IMG/VR virus record: IMGVR_UViG_3300008121_000009
Coordinates: 1-34,872 of that record
DNA length: 34,872 nucleotides
Origin: a virus
Reading direction: 5' to 3' (one strand)
Within the stretch, counting starts at the first letter, position 1. Each line of letters begins with the position of its first letter. Below the pieces are notes generated by a model. That model worked only from the letters and a program-made list of their open reading frames with translations, did no database searches and had not been told where the DNA came from. The position numbers and the translations under genes are program-made. Positions 8,239-17,372 of the stretch are shown here, piece after piece.

Positions 8239-9009
8239 CTACTCCTTTAGTCTCCACTTTAGTTTCCCTGTTTCAAAGTATTCAGGCAACCCACGACCAT
8301 ACAATTCTTCTAGGCGGTAGCCCGTACCAGACGATGAGGATGGAGTTGATTCTAAAATGATTGTTTGATAGGTGGAGCGATCAGTTTGGTCAGGCATAAA
8401 TTCAAGATCGCCCTTTGTAATGCAATAGGCAAGAAATTGGCGAAGCTTAAAAACGCCTTGCGAGTCTGTGCGAATGATGCCCGTTCTTCCCTGGTCAATG
8501 TCTGTCGCCAGCGTAAGATTGAACTCCATGAATGATCTTTGCCCGATTGAATAAACCTCAACCTCTCCCGATGCTGATTCATTAATTTTAGCCTCGGCAA
8601 ACTCCTTAAAGTCATCAAAGCCAATAAAGTCTTGGGGTGGGAACTGTGGAGTGAACTCTTTGCCCGCTGTCTCGCCGGTGTAAGTTGTAAGGCCCGTAAG
8701 GTCTGCCCCCACAAAGCCAAGAACCGAAAATGCAGATAGGCCAGCATTTGAGCCGCTTGTAATAAGCAAGTCAAAAGGAGCCGCTGCTGAGATTGTAAAC
8801 TGTCTGGTTGTCCGATTAAATGTGCAGGTATAATCCTGACCGCCAGCATCCGACATTGCCCTAGATACTTCTACCGCTAAATTCTGAGCGGAGTAGTTGC
8901 CAGGTCTTAACTGTGCTGCAACCTCTAAAAGCCCATCTTGGAAGTTTAAATAAAATGACTCGGCTGTGACGCGAAAATCAAAGTAAAAAACTGGAGTAGT
9001 TTTAATCAT
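8239..9009 (-). CDS. Tail protein downstream of tape measure, distal-tail-like
   Basis: The 256-residue product starts immediately after the tape measure gene (ATGA overlap at 9006-9009), where distal tail or tail tip adaptor genes usually lie. It is mixed alpha/beta, with an N-terminal barrel-like part (FYFDFRVTAESFYLNFQDG) and a C-terminal part ending YFETGKLKWRLKE. No catalytic motif is visible. The distal-tail assignment rests on gene order only. Confidence 0.65.
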   Translation of the reverse strand: MIKTTPVFYFDFRVTAESFYLNFQDGLLEVAAQLRPGNYSAQNLAVEVSRAMSDAGGQDYTCTFNRTTRQFTISAAAPFDLLITSGSNAGLSAFSVLGFVGADLTGLTTYTGETAGKEFTPQFPPQDFIGFDDFKEFAEAKINESASGEVEVYSIGQRSFMEFNLTLATDIDQGRTGIIRTDSQGVFKLRQFLAYCITKGDLEFMPDQTDRSTYQTIILESTPSSSSGTGYRLEELYGRGLPEYFETGKLKWRLKE

Positions 9010-10838
9010 GCAAACACCGAGGCGCGAACGTTATTATTAAGTGATGACTCTTTTAGGATATTAGAGATTCTTAGCCCTGTCTCCTCAGAATCAAACACAT
9101 CGCCTTGAATGTTTACCGTTACCGCAGTGCTTGGCTCAACTCTTTCTTGTGAGCTTGCAAGGCCTGTGCGTGGATCAGCGATTGATTGCCCGCCGATAGT
9201 GTCGCCACCATTTGCAGCAGTGGGAGATCCACCGCCCGCGCCACCCCCAGAGAAGGCCGTAAGTGCCCCGCCAAACGCAGCAAGAGCAGCACCCGCACCG
9301 ATTAGGGCCGAGCCTGTTGCCTGAAACCCTGGGACGAACTGGTAAGCCAAACCCTGAAGGATAAAAGCCGAACCTTGTTGAATTGCGATCTGGCCAATTG
9401 ACGAAATAAACGCTTTGGCAAATGCCTCCAAGGCATTATTACCTGTCGCAAGAGCTTGACCGAATTGGGCAAATGCCTGGCCCGCTCCGTTGGCAATTCC
9501 CGCTTGTAGGTTGTTTCTTATTTGCTGGCCAAAGGCCTTAGTCTTTTCGGCAAAGTTAGCGAGAGTTATTTCTGCCTGAGTAAACCCGGAAAGAAAAGAA
9601 TCAAGGAATGAGCCGCCACCCTCTGTTGTAACGGGTGGAGTAATTGCGTTTTTAATTCCACTAGACTCGATTTGTCCCTTGGCTGACTCTAAGTTTACGC
9701 GAAGATTTTCAAGAAATGCCTCGCCCTTTCCAAATACTGTGCCATCAAATAAGCCATCAACGGCTTCTTTTGTATCAAGCGCGACACCTGTAAACACCTC
9801 GGCAGATGACTCTCTGAATGTTTGAAATGCTTGCGTGAGTCCGTTATCGACGCCAATCTTGTTTAAAAGATCCCCGATGAATCCGACTTTCTGACCAATT
9901 AAAGCAACTGATCCGGCCACAATCGTATTGATGCCGTTAAAAATAATCTTTGCAAAATTAAACACTAGCTCAAGGGGCGCAATGACAAACTCGTTTACGG
10001 CCGCTCCAAACTTAATGATTCCATCAATCGAAAAGACCGATGAGAGGTTAAGTTTTTCTACCTTGCCCTTTAATTTAAAGAACTCATCTCCGAGCGTTTT
10101 AAGTAGAGCAATGATCACGGGAGAGTCAACGATAGCCTTTCCAAACTCTTCGAGAACTGCCCCGAAAGCGTTTTGAAGTCTTGTTAATTGTCCTGCAAAT
10201 GTATTGATTGACCCAGCGTTAGCGCCACCGAAAGCCGTATTAATTGCTGTTAGTGCGTTAGCGAATGTCTGTGAATCAGTCGTGCCTTTTTGAATCTCAA
10301 GGCCAAACTTTTTAAATGATTCAACCTCTCCATTGGCAGCGCGACCAACAAGGCGAGCAGCAGTCTCAAGGTTGACCCCCAGGGCTGCTGATAAATCAAG
10401 TGCGGCCTGAGTGGCTGGTTTTAAACTGGCAACATCCAGCTTTCCGATTGATTGAATCAATGAAGCAGCAGAGAGTGTGGCATCTGCAGAAACGGCTGAA
10501 GTGTTCTCAATAGAATCTGCGTATTGTTGAAATGAAAGCGATGCTTTTTCCGAGAACTGACCAGTCAGCGCCAGGGATCTGTTAAAAGCATTTAAAGAGT
10601 TTTGTGCATCAATAGCGCCACGAATGGCCTCTCTAAATGACAAAGCCCCGGCGACGGTTGCGCCAAGAATAGCGATCTGCCGAGTAAGCCCGCCAAAGAT
10701 ATTTCCACCGAAAGACTTGGAGAATCTATCCCCCGCCTCTTTGCCTGTGCGCTCAATCTTTGATTTTTTTGCATCAAGCTCTTTGTCGAAGTTCTTTGAG
10801 TCAAGGTCTAACTCAACACTGACAATAGGTTCAGCCAT
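9006..10838 (-). CDS. Tail tape measure protein
   Basis: The 610-residue protein has the features of a tape measure: a charged N-terminal coiled coil (LDLDSKNFDKELDAKKSKIE), long Ala/Gly/Leu-rich helical regions, hydrophobic segments around residues 290-315 and 515-545 (ALIGAGAALAAFGGALTAF), and a polar C-terminus. It overlaps the chaperone frame by eight bases. At roughly 0.15 nm per residue the tail would be near 90 nm. The presence of a tape measure plus frameshifted chaperone and no sheath gene argues for a siphovirus-like tail. Confidence 0.9.
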   Translation of the reverse strand: MAEPIVSVELDLDSKNFDKELDAKKSKIERTGKEAGDRFSKSFGGNIFGGLTRQIAILGATVAGALSFREAIRGAIDAQNSLNAFNRSLALTGQFSEKASLSFQQYADSIENTSAVSADATLSAASLIQSIGKLDVASLKPATQAALDLSAALGVNLETAARLVGRAANGEVESFKKFGLEIQKGTTDSQTFANALTAINTAFGGANAGSINTFAGQLTRLQNAFGAVLEEFGKAIVDSPVIIALLKTLGDEFFKLKGKVEKLNLSSVFSIDGIIKFGAAVNEFVIAPLELVFNFAKIIFNGINTIVAGSVALIGQKVGFIGDLLNKIGVDNGLTQAFQTFRESSAEVFTGVALDTKEAVDGLFDGTVFGKGEAFLENLRVNLESAKGQIESSGIKNAITPPVTTEGGGSFLDSFLSGFTQAEITLANFAEKTKAFGQQIRNNLQAGIANGAGQAFAQFGQALATGNNALEAFAKAFISSIGQIAIQQGSAFILQGLAYQFVPGFQATGSALIGAGAALAAFGGALTAFSGGGAGGGSPTAANGGDTIGGQSIADPRTGLASSQERVEPSTAVTVNIQGDVFDSEETGLRISNILKESSLNNNVRASVFA

Positions 10839-11118
10839 TGAATAACCTCTCTATGTCGTCGAACTTAACTATCTTCGGCTTGTTGTTCGGGAAGGCTTTT
10901 TTATGGATCTCTTTGTGAAGATTTCTGCGCTCAGAAGCATTGATAGTAGGAAAATCAGCACAGCGCATTTTTTCAAGGGTTTCTCTGTTTGATAGTACTT
11001 CTTCTGCCAGCAGCATCATCTTAAAGTCCTCGGCATCCATGCCCTCAACGTAATCAAGCGACCAACCATAAAAGCGGCAAAGTCTGGCCATCTCGATTTC
11101 AAACTCAGAGACTAGCTT
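10831..11118 (-). CDS. Tail assembly chaperone, frameshift extension (gpT-like)
   Basis: This frame is open from the A9 slippery run through the ATG at 11089-11091 to a stop just inside the tape measure gene. A -1 slip yields the sequence KLVSEFEIE joined to the 86-residue segment that starts MARLCRFYGWSLDYVEGM. As with lambda gpG/gpGT, the longer fusion (about 172 residues) would bind tape measure and tube subunits during tail assembly. Independent translation from 11091 is possible, but no good ribosome binding site is seen. Confidence 0.75.
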   Translation of the reverse strand, partial: KLVSEFEIEMARLCRFYGWSLDYVEGMDAEDFKMMLLAEEVLSNRETLEKMRCADFPTINASERRNLHKEIHKKAFPNNKPKIVKFDDIERLFNG

Positions 11119-11348
11119 TTTTTTTGCCCTGTAAGAACTGCAACAATCTCTTGAATGTGATCAGGCTCCATGTCTAATGTGGTCGCCTCAGGCAAACCAA
11201 GCTCAGACAAGAAACGCACAGTCATATCAAGGTCTGATTCATCTTCTTTTTTTACTGTTAGCTCTTTGATCTGCTTAACGGTCGGGAACCTCAAAGCGAA
11301 GTCCTGACCGTCAAACTTAAGATTTAAAACTTTTCTTTTCAGTTCCAT
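11112..11348 (-). CDS. Tail assembly chaperone, short form (gpG-like)
   Basis: The 78-residue protein (starting MELKRKVLNLKFDG) lies between the tail tube and tape measure genes, the usual place for tail assembly chaperones. Its ATG overlaps the tube gene stop (TAATG). The frame ends GQKKS just after an A9 run. A longer frame back to 11372 exists, but the coupled start is preferred. It includes a helical C-terminal region typical of this group (SDLDMTVRFLSELGLPE). The known role is to chaperone tape measure assembly. Confidence 0.8.
   Translation of the reverse strand: MELKRKVLNLKFDGQDFALRFPTVKQIKELTVKKEDESDLDMTVRFLSELGLPEATTLDMEPDHIQEIVAVLTGQKKS
11115..11126 (-). promoter_or_regulatory. Programmed -1 frameshift site, A_AAA_AAA heptamer
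   Basis: On the minus strand the zero frame reads GGG CAA AAA AAA AGC TAG. The run of nine A residues (11117-11125) contains the slippery heptamer in correct phase, directly before the stop. Slipping back one base gives AAG CTA GTC and continues into the downstream frame without a stop. Confidence 0.8.
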
Positions 11349-12283
11349 TAAGCATCCAGGTCTTGAGTCCAATCACCTTTAGCAAAGAGGTTAATCTTTG
11401 GGTTCTTGGAGAGATCGAGGTAAGCGGTAAACTCAACTGCGAGAGTTTGGGGTGCTGTTCCATCGAAGTTTAGAGTTTGTGGCTTTGGTGCTGACTTCCA
11501 AAAGATAACATCATTCGAGAAATCAGTTTCAGGTAAGCGGATTGGGTGAAGGATCAATTGGCCACCGAGAGAGTCGAGAGATTGAAATAGACGAGATTCT
11601 CCGTAACCCACAACAGAAGTCCCGGAAACAGGAGTGACGCTATCGCCAGTCACCTGACCAACAAGCACGTCAAAGCGATCCTTTGAGACTTCCAAGAGGC
11701 TCATGGAAAGAGAAGCCGAAGATCCTGTGTAGATTTGAGAGGCAATGATTCCACCAGTCTGATTGGAGGTAATGTCTACTGTCTGTGCTTCCATGGCAAG
11801 CTCAATGCCTTCAGAAGTTGCACCAAGGTCAAGACCAACACCCTCAACAAGTGTGGTATAGGTAAAGCCTGTGCTTGAAACGTCTGTCTCAGGGGTTACT
11901 TTCCCAATGAACTTGTTCTCGATTGTGAGAACTGCACCGGCTTGGTGAGTAACCTTGAGAGGCTTGTAACCGGAAACAGTGTAAGCATCGAGAAGAGTCT
12001 TAATGGCAGTAGCAACCGACGCAGCAGCTTGCCCGCTTGTTACGCTGACTGAGCCAATGAGGGTAAGGCCAGTAGGGGCAGGGTCAACAGCAGGGCCATC
12101 ATCAAACCACACATAGCCGCGAGTCTCAACAAGGTTTGGAGAAAAGAAGTTTAGAACAATGTAATCACCCGCAAGCGCGTTAGCTGTATTTGCTACCGCT
12201 GTGAGTGTACGACAGTGGAGCTTGCCCCACTTTACGCGGGCCGCTTCGAGGACTGCATCAATTCTTTTTGTGGTTTGTGCCAT
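11348..12283 (-). CDS. Major tail tube protein
   Basis: The 311-residue product lies directly upstream of the tail chaperone genes. It has the long beta-rich profile of tube proteins, starting with a basic helix (MAQTTKRIDAVLEAARVKWG). Two Thr/Gly/Val-rich domains follow, with an insertion around residues 60-130, and a C-terminal strand set (PQTLAVEFTAYLDLSKNPKI). It would polymerise around the tape measure to form the tube. The assignment comes from context plus fold-like composition. Confidence 0.8.
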   Translation of the reverse strand: MAQTTKRIDAVLEAARVKWGKLHCRTLTAVANTANALAGDYIVLNFFSPNLVETRGYVWFDDGPAVDPAPTGLTLIGSVSVTSGQAAASVATAIKTLLDAYTVSGYKPLKVTHQAGAVLTIENKFIGKVTPETDVSSTGFTYTTLVEGVGLDLGATSEGIELAMEAQTVDITSNQTGGIIASQIYTGSSASLSMSLLEVSKDRFDVLVGQVTGDSVTPVSGTSVVGYGESRLFQSLDSLGGQLILHPIRLPETDFSNDVIFWKSAPKPQTLNFDGTAPQTLAVEFTAYLDLSKNPKINLFAKGDWTQDLDA

Positions 12284-12292
12284 TTTCTTCCC

Positions 12293-12715
12293 TTAGTTAA
12301 ACGTGAAATCTGCTCTCACTGTTAAGTTTATAGTTGCTTTAAACGTCTTGTCATTAGTGTTTAAGCTCTCCATTGTGACAGACTGAACCTCAATGTCATT
12401 AAAAGAGGTCTGAGTCTTAACCAACAAGGGCGAGATAATACAATTCTTTACCAATAAAGCCTTAGTGTAAAGAGCATCAAAGGCATCAACCTGCACCTGC
12501 TTGGATTTCTCGTAAATCTCAATTGAGACCGAGATGCTTTCGCCATAGCTATTACCTGTGTAGAATGGTGCGTTATCGCCAAACAAGATTTTGTACTGGC
12601 AATCAAGATTAACCCGACTCAGATCATCGTCCCCAATTGGGTCATCGACCTGTCTCAAGGATGCGTCAACCTCTGCGATTCTTGCCTTGAAGTAGCTGCG
12701 AATGGCTGCAATCAT
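12293..12715 (-). CDS. Tail completion/terminator-like protein
   Basis: The 140-residue protein starts with an amphipathic helix (MIAAIRSYFKARIAEVDASL) and continues with alternating strands (SISVSIEIYEKSK; FKATINLTVRADF). This size and alpha/beta plan immediately upstream of the tube gene is typical of tail terminator or completion proteins that cap the tube and join it to the neck. Its ATG overlaps the preceding stop by four bases (12712-12715). Confidence 0.65.
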   Translation of the reverse strand: MIAAIRSYFKARIAEVDASLRQVDDPIGDDDLSRVNLDCQYKILFGDNAPFYTGNSYGESISVSIEIYEKSKQVQVDAFDALYTKALLVKNCIISPLLVKTQTSFNDIEVQSVTMESLNTNDKTFKATINLTVRADFTFN

Positions 12716-13383
12716 CGGCGCACCAATCGACCAGAGGTAAGGCTGATCACTTGCTCAGGCGTTCCACTTTGGTTTGGGTCGAGGGTAATAAACGCTCTAG
12801 CCGCTGACCGCTCGGAAAGCTCTTTGTAGGTCTGAGACTTTTGGGCAAAGAAATCACCAACCTCATTTTGAGCGTTGGAAAAGATCATGGACAAGACGAG
12901 AAACTTTGACCACTGCTTAACTTCTTCCACATTAAAGAGATCATTCTTTGTTAGCGGAACGCCTGAGTCTGTGTAGTATCCGCGCTGAGAGAGTGAATCA
13001 AGGATAAGCTGTTGGGCCGATCGGTGAACGTGATTGAATGAGCTAAAACCCTTTGGGAGGTAGTCATAAACGTTTGCCTCATGGGCCACAAGATCCTTAT
13101 CGGAAGAGAAAAGTCTATCTTGCGCCTGAGTTAAGACTGTGACTGTTTTTGTCACTGTTTCCACATCCATGCCCCGAGCCAGCCTGAGCGTGACTGTCTT
13201 ATCACCCTCAAGGTCATAGGCCCAATCAAGAGTTTTGTCCGCTGTTACATCAATAAACCCTGTGCCTGGATCAATCTCGTAGAGAGTGACAGGCGCACCA
13301 TTCACGAATGAAGAGGATGCGTCGAATCTTATCTTGTCCGAGACTTGAACCACTGAGTCAGATTTAAGGATAGGGAAAATCAT
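12712..13383 (-). CDS. Head-tail region protein with PKD/Ig-like N-terminal domain
   Basis: The 223-residue protein has an N-terminal beta domain of about 85 residues that reads like a PKD or Ig-like fold (DKIRFDASSSFVNG, ..LYEIDPGTGF, GDKTVTLRLARG). A helical C-terminal part follows (HVHRSAQQLILDSLSQRGYY; KQWSKFLVLSMIFSNAQNEV) that resembles connector or neck proteins. It lies between the giant beta-helix gene and the tail completion gene. Surface-exposed Ig-like domains often decorate phage virions. Role inferred. Confidence 0.6.
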   Translation of the reverse strand: MIFPILKSDSVVQVSDKIRFDASSSFVNGAPVTLYEIDPGTGFIDVTADKTLDWAYDLEGDKTVTLRLARGMDVETVTKTVTVLTQAQDRLFSSDKDLVAHEANVYDYLPKGFSSFNHVHRSAQQLILDSLSQRGYYTDSGVPLTKNDLFNVEEVKQWSKFLVLSMIFSNAQNEVGDFFAQKSQTYKELSERSAARAFITLDPNQSGTPEQVISLTSGRLVRR

Positions 13384-13390
13384 AAATTCC

Positions 13391-16300
13391 TTATAAGGTT
13401 GCTGGTATTAAATCCGTATTCTTTTTAACATCTGCCACTTGTGCAGTGGTCGCAACTCCCGAAAGATCTGCATTTTCCAGAGTGTCTACCTTTGCCTTAA
13501 TTGCAGCAATGTTAGCGTTGTCTGGGGCCACAGCATTTCTTGAGCTAATAGTAGTATCAACCCGCGCAAGCTCGGTGGCAAGCTCGGAGCGTACCGCCGA
13601 GGCATTTGCTGCAGCACTTGGAGCCGCCGGGATTGAGGCAATCGCAGAATCAAGTTCTGCTTTTGTCGGGGCATCATAAGCAGCCAAGCCCGCATCAACC
13701 TGCGCTCTGACTTGAGTGGTTGAGATATTGTTAAGGGCAGCCACCTGAGCAGATGAAGCGCGAGTGTTTACGGTTGCATCTTTAGCCAAGATAGTTGATG
13801 CCTCAATTTGCGCCAATGTCGGGCGAGCCGCAACAGTGGTCTCACTTGCCGGAGATGCCGGGAGGTTGTCTGTCTTGAGCTTAATCTGCCCAATGTCAAA
13901 GTTGGCAGGGGCAAGATAAGAGGCCGTTGGCAGCCTGCTTGAGATTGTTTCGTCAAGGTTGTTTAGTCTTGAGTCAGTAGTCAGAAGCGGATTAGTCGGA
14001 ATGGCATTCACACTTGTCTGGCTTGCTCTTGTGTTAACGGTTGCCTCTTTGGCAAGAACAGTTGAGCCTTCGATTGCCGCAAGTGAAGGACCATTTACAA
14101 GGGTATCTGTCTTGGCCCTAATCGCTACAATGTCTGAGTTGGCCGGGGCAGTATAGCCAGCGGTTGCCAATCTTGTAGACGTAGCCACATCAATTCTTGC
14201 AAGCTCAGTCGCAAGCTCTGTACGAACAGCGGCCGCATTGGTCGCAGCAGACGGCACAGATGGGAAAGCGGTAGTTAATTCTCTTGGGCTGTATGACCAA
14301 ACATCGGCAGCGGTCAGTGATCCACCGCCGCCACCCGCAGGCGCTTGCTCAAGGGCTTTGGTTGTAAAGCGCAAACCAGATACGTTTTCCGTGAGCGTAT
14401 CAAGCTTTGAAAGAGTCGCATCCTGAGCAGGGCTTAAGCCTGAACCGACAGCTACCGAAATAACAAGGTCTGGATTTGAGAATATTGTGCCGCCCGTTGT
14501 GTCGATAAGAGTTAGCGTCTCATTGGTTACAGAGTCACGACCCCAGCCTCCAGTGATAACAAGTGGTACACTGGGAGAGCTTACGTTTTTAATCTTAAAG
14601 CCCTCAATTAAATAGTTAGCGGAATCAATTGCCGCGATAAATCTTCCTTCATCTCTAATGCCTGCTTCGGTCGTGAGCCATGCGGTTTCATAAGCATAGA
14701 TTTCTGACCATGACAAAGTGCCGTCGTTAATCTCAAGCAGTAATGCGGCGTCATCAATCACAATACCAGTAACAGCAAAGCCATTAATAGCATTGGCGAC
14801 ATAGACCGGATCAACTTCGGGCACAATTGTTCTTGATAGTCCATTAATCGTAACAGTGTCTTGGAACTCTATAAATGCGTCAGCCGTTGTGCTTGTGGCA
14901 TACATTACTCGCACCCTAGCTGTGTAGTTTCCTATAAATGGAGCTGCGTATTCTAGACTTGTTCCCGCCACGATCTGATTAAATAACTCAACAGTATTGG
15001 TCACATCGTAAATCTGAACACGAGAGCCAGCGCGAAGACCTGCAAGGCTAATTGTCGCAAGGTCAAGCGGGTAAAGGTTGTTCTGCTGAGCAAGAGCAGT
15101 TGATACGGCATCAACCCTAATAGTTGTTAGAGCGTTACCAGTGTTGGCAACGGTCACGACCGCTCTAATTTGAAGCCTAAAGCCTGCACTTGGCGAGATT
15201 GTTTCGGCTGAGAGGTTGGTGGCATTCAGCGCTTTGTATGACCCAGAGAACCCTGTGTCGGTATCGATGCGATAAGTGAGTGTGAAGTTACCCGTGTTGG
15301 TTCCTGTGATTGTTGGCGCTACGTTAGCAAGTGCAGTATATCCAAGAGCAAAATAAGGCATCGTGAAGATTGCTTCATCGTTTACGTTTGGCATAACAAG
15401 CTGACCTGCAGAGGTAAAACCAAAGCCTGGACCAGATACCACATCTTGAAACTGATCAGCCGTTGATGCAGTTGGCTCATTATAGCGAAGGTTAATTTGC
15501 CCCGCCGTGTCCGAGGTAAACATATCGAGCCAGTGAGATCCGTAAACAGATGACTGGCCAGTAGTTAAGCTTGAGGCTGATCTAAAAGCTCTAAACTGAG
15601 TGTTGTTAGAGTTAAACTGAATAGCTCCTGTCGTCCCATAAACATGGTCGGCGGTGATATTCTTTGAGGAGCTTACTGTTGAGATTGGGTTAGTTCTTGT
15701 TGCTGTTAAATAAATGCGCTGAAGCCTAAATGTGTCATTGTTGCCGGAGTCTACAAAGATGTTAGCAGGTGGGTTGGTTGCGCCACCGATCCTAGAGGCA
15801 AATGTGCCCATGCTTCTCATGGTAACGTTTGAGCAGTTTGAAGATGATAATAACGCGCCATACGGATGAAGGTTTGCAATCGTATTATTTAAACCAAATG
15901 CAAGGCCGTTCATGAAAATATTGTCACAAGACGTTAGGAGGTTAAACACGTTTATCGCCGAAGCGGTCGTGGTTGCACCCACTATCCTGTCACTGAAATC
16001 AGTGTTATTTATTGTGAAATTTGCGCAAGTGTTAATAGAGAACGACTGATTGAATATTTTAAAAGCGTTAATGACTACGTTACGGCACTGAGAGAAAAAG
16101 ACCGTTCCAGTGCTTCTGGCAAATGTAATCACAGAAGAAAATACGTTGGTTAGGTTGTAGTTGCTGCAACCAGTAAGCGAGATGGGGTGTCCGTTAGATG
16201 CGGCATCTAGTCGGTCAAACTTACAGTCAATTATATCCCCGCCAAGTGAGTTATTAAGAAGCACAAGACCTGCCCCGGCAAGCTGCTTACCAACAACAAA

Positions 16301-17365
16301 GTTTTCAAGATAAGACGGGGATGCTTCGTTTGATGATTGGTGTGTGTCCATGGTTGCCGAGTGAACCACGCGCACCTTAAACGCTGAGGCAAATAGATGA
16401 TACCAGTCATTGATAAAATACTCGCAATCAATCTCGCCTGCCGCTGTGGTGGTAAAATCTGGGCGGTTTGCTATCGTAGTGTTGGGAACGAGGTTAAAAC
16501 TTCTGTTGGCGGCAGACGTTTGGCGACCTATTACATTAGGTATTCTAATCTTGCATCCCGCTGGCGGAACGAATCCGCAAGCGACTGACCCGTTGCCCCC
16601 AATGAATATTGTTCCGTTCGAGGCAATAGAGCAAACATACTTAGAGCGAGCATCCGTTCCAAGGTTGGCGGCAATCATGTTAGCCGCTGGCAAAGATGGG
16701 TAGGATTCATAAACGTTTGACCCTGGCGCTGTTTCAATCCAGAGTGCTGGCCATAGAGGGTTGCCTGCCGCCCCGCCGTTATTTGGCATATCGATGGGCT
16801 GATTGGCTGTTCCGTTTGTTGTCTGTGGAAGCTCATACCATGTGCCACGGGTTCTAAAGAAACCCAAGCGCGGAACTGTTATGGCCGTAGACTGATCCAT
16901 CACGACTTCAAGCCATGATGCCTTATCAGGCCCAGATGCCGTTGCTCCAATTCCAGTGAGTGCGCCAGCTGCAAATGAGCCGCCAGTTACTTCTCTAAAC
17001 TTAATAAATCCAGACGCAGGCATTGATGTGCCAGGCGCGCCGGGCGCTTGAGTAATATTTAAATAAACCCCGAGGAGATAACCAGAGACACCGCCTTGGG
17101 TGATTGTTGTTCCAATGGCGGGAATGTTACCTGTGCCTCCAGTGAATGAAACTTCTCTAATCGCTGTGGCATCAACAAGAACACCGCCGCCAAGAGTTGA
17201 CGAAATTGTTAAGTTACCAAGTGAGCCAGTAGTGCCAGCGGGTTTCCCAATATGCCAGCGAGTGTCTGTTCTAATGGTAAGAACACCGCCATTCATGTTC
17301 CACACTTCGCCCGCCGTTCTAGCTGTTCCATCGTCGAGAAAAGTATTTGTGGTAATTGTCGCCAT
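13391..17365 (-). CDS. Giant beta-helix virion appendage protein
   Basis: At 1,324 residues this is the largest protein in the window. Residues about 390-580 contain a ladder of short repeats with Cys-x-Asn at turns (GCSNYNLTNV, QCRNVVINAF, TCANFTINN, SCDNIFMNG, NCSNVTMRS), as expected for a parallel beta-helix. Beta domains follow (about 680-960), then a Gly-rich linker (GGGGGS near residue 1010). The C-terminal Ala/Thr-rich region holds two copies of AVRxELATELAR(I/V)D near residues 1040 and 1252 and a repeat of LAK(E/D)ATVNTRAS. It lies next to head genes, so a head or neck fibre that binds polysaccharide is likely. No catalytic site was recognised. Confidence 0.7.
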   Translation of the reverse strand: MATITTNTFLDDGTARTAGEVWNMNGGVLTIRTDTRWHIGKPAGTTGSLGNLTISSTLGGGVLVDATAIREVSFTGGTGNIPAIGTTITQGGVSGYLLGVYLNITQAPGAPGTSMPASGFIKFREVTGGSFAAGALTGIGATASGPDKASWLEVVMDQSTAITVPRLGFFRTRGTWYELPQTTNGTANQPIDMPNNGGAAGNPLWPALWIETAPGSNVYESYPSLPAANMIAANLGTDARSKYVCSIASNGTIFIGGNGSVACGFVPPAGCKIRIPNVIGRQTSAANRSFNLVPNTTIANRPDFTTTAAGEIDCEYFINDWYHLFASAFKVRVVHSATMDTHQSSNEASPSYLENFVVGKQLAGAGLVLLNNSLGGDIIDCKFDRLDAASNGHPISLTGCSNYNLTNVFSSVITFARSTGTVFFSQCRNVVINAFKIFNQSFSINTCANFTINNTDFSDRIVGATTTASAINVFNLLTSCDNIFMNGLAFGLNNTIANLHPYGALLSSSNCSNVTMRSMGTFASRIGGATNPPANIFVDSGNNDTFRLQRIYLTATRTNPISTVSSSKNITADHVYGTTGAIQFNSNNTQFRAFRSASSLTTGQSSVYGSHWLDMFTSDTAGQINLRYNEPTASTADQFQDVVSGPGFGFTSAGQLVMPNVNDEAIFTMPYFALGYTALANVAPTITGTNTGNFTLTYRIDTDTGFSGSYKALNATNLSAETISPSAGFRLQIRAVVTVANTGNALTTIRVDAVSTALAQQNNLYPLDLATISLAGLRAGSRVQIYDVTNTVELFNQIVAGTSLEYAAPFIGNYTARVRVMYATSTTADAFIEFQDTVTINGLSRTIVPEVDPVYVANAINGFAVTGIVIDDAALLLEINDGTLSWSEIYAYETAWLTTEAGIRDEGRFIAAIDSANYLIEGFKIKNVSSPSVPLVITGGWGRDSVTNETLTLIDTTGGTIFSNPDLVISVAVGSGLSPAQDATLSKLDTLTENVSGLRFTTKALEQAPAGGGGGSLTAADVWSYSPRELTTAFPSVPSAATNAAAVRTELATELARIDVATSTRLATAGYTAPANSDIVAIRAKTDTLVNGPSLAAIEGSTVLAKEATVNTRASQTSVNAIPTNPLLTTDSRLNNLDETISSRLPTASYLAPANFDIGQIKLKTDNLPASPASETTVAARPTLAQIEASTILAKDATVNTRASSAQVAALNNISTTQVRAQVDAGLAAYDAPTKAELDSAIASIPAAPSAAANASAVRSELATELARVDTTISSRNAVAPDNANIAAIKAKVDTLENADLSGVATTAQVADVKKNTDLIPATL

Positions 17366-17372
17366 GTGTCAC

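Noticed and set aside
16397-16703. Plus-strand frames opposite the giant beta-helix gene
   Set aside because: Antisense shadows in a long, low-complexity coding region, with no ribosome binding site or recognisable product.
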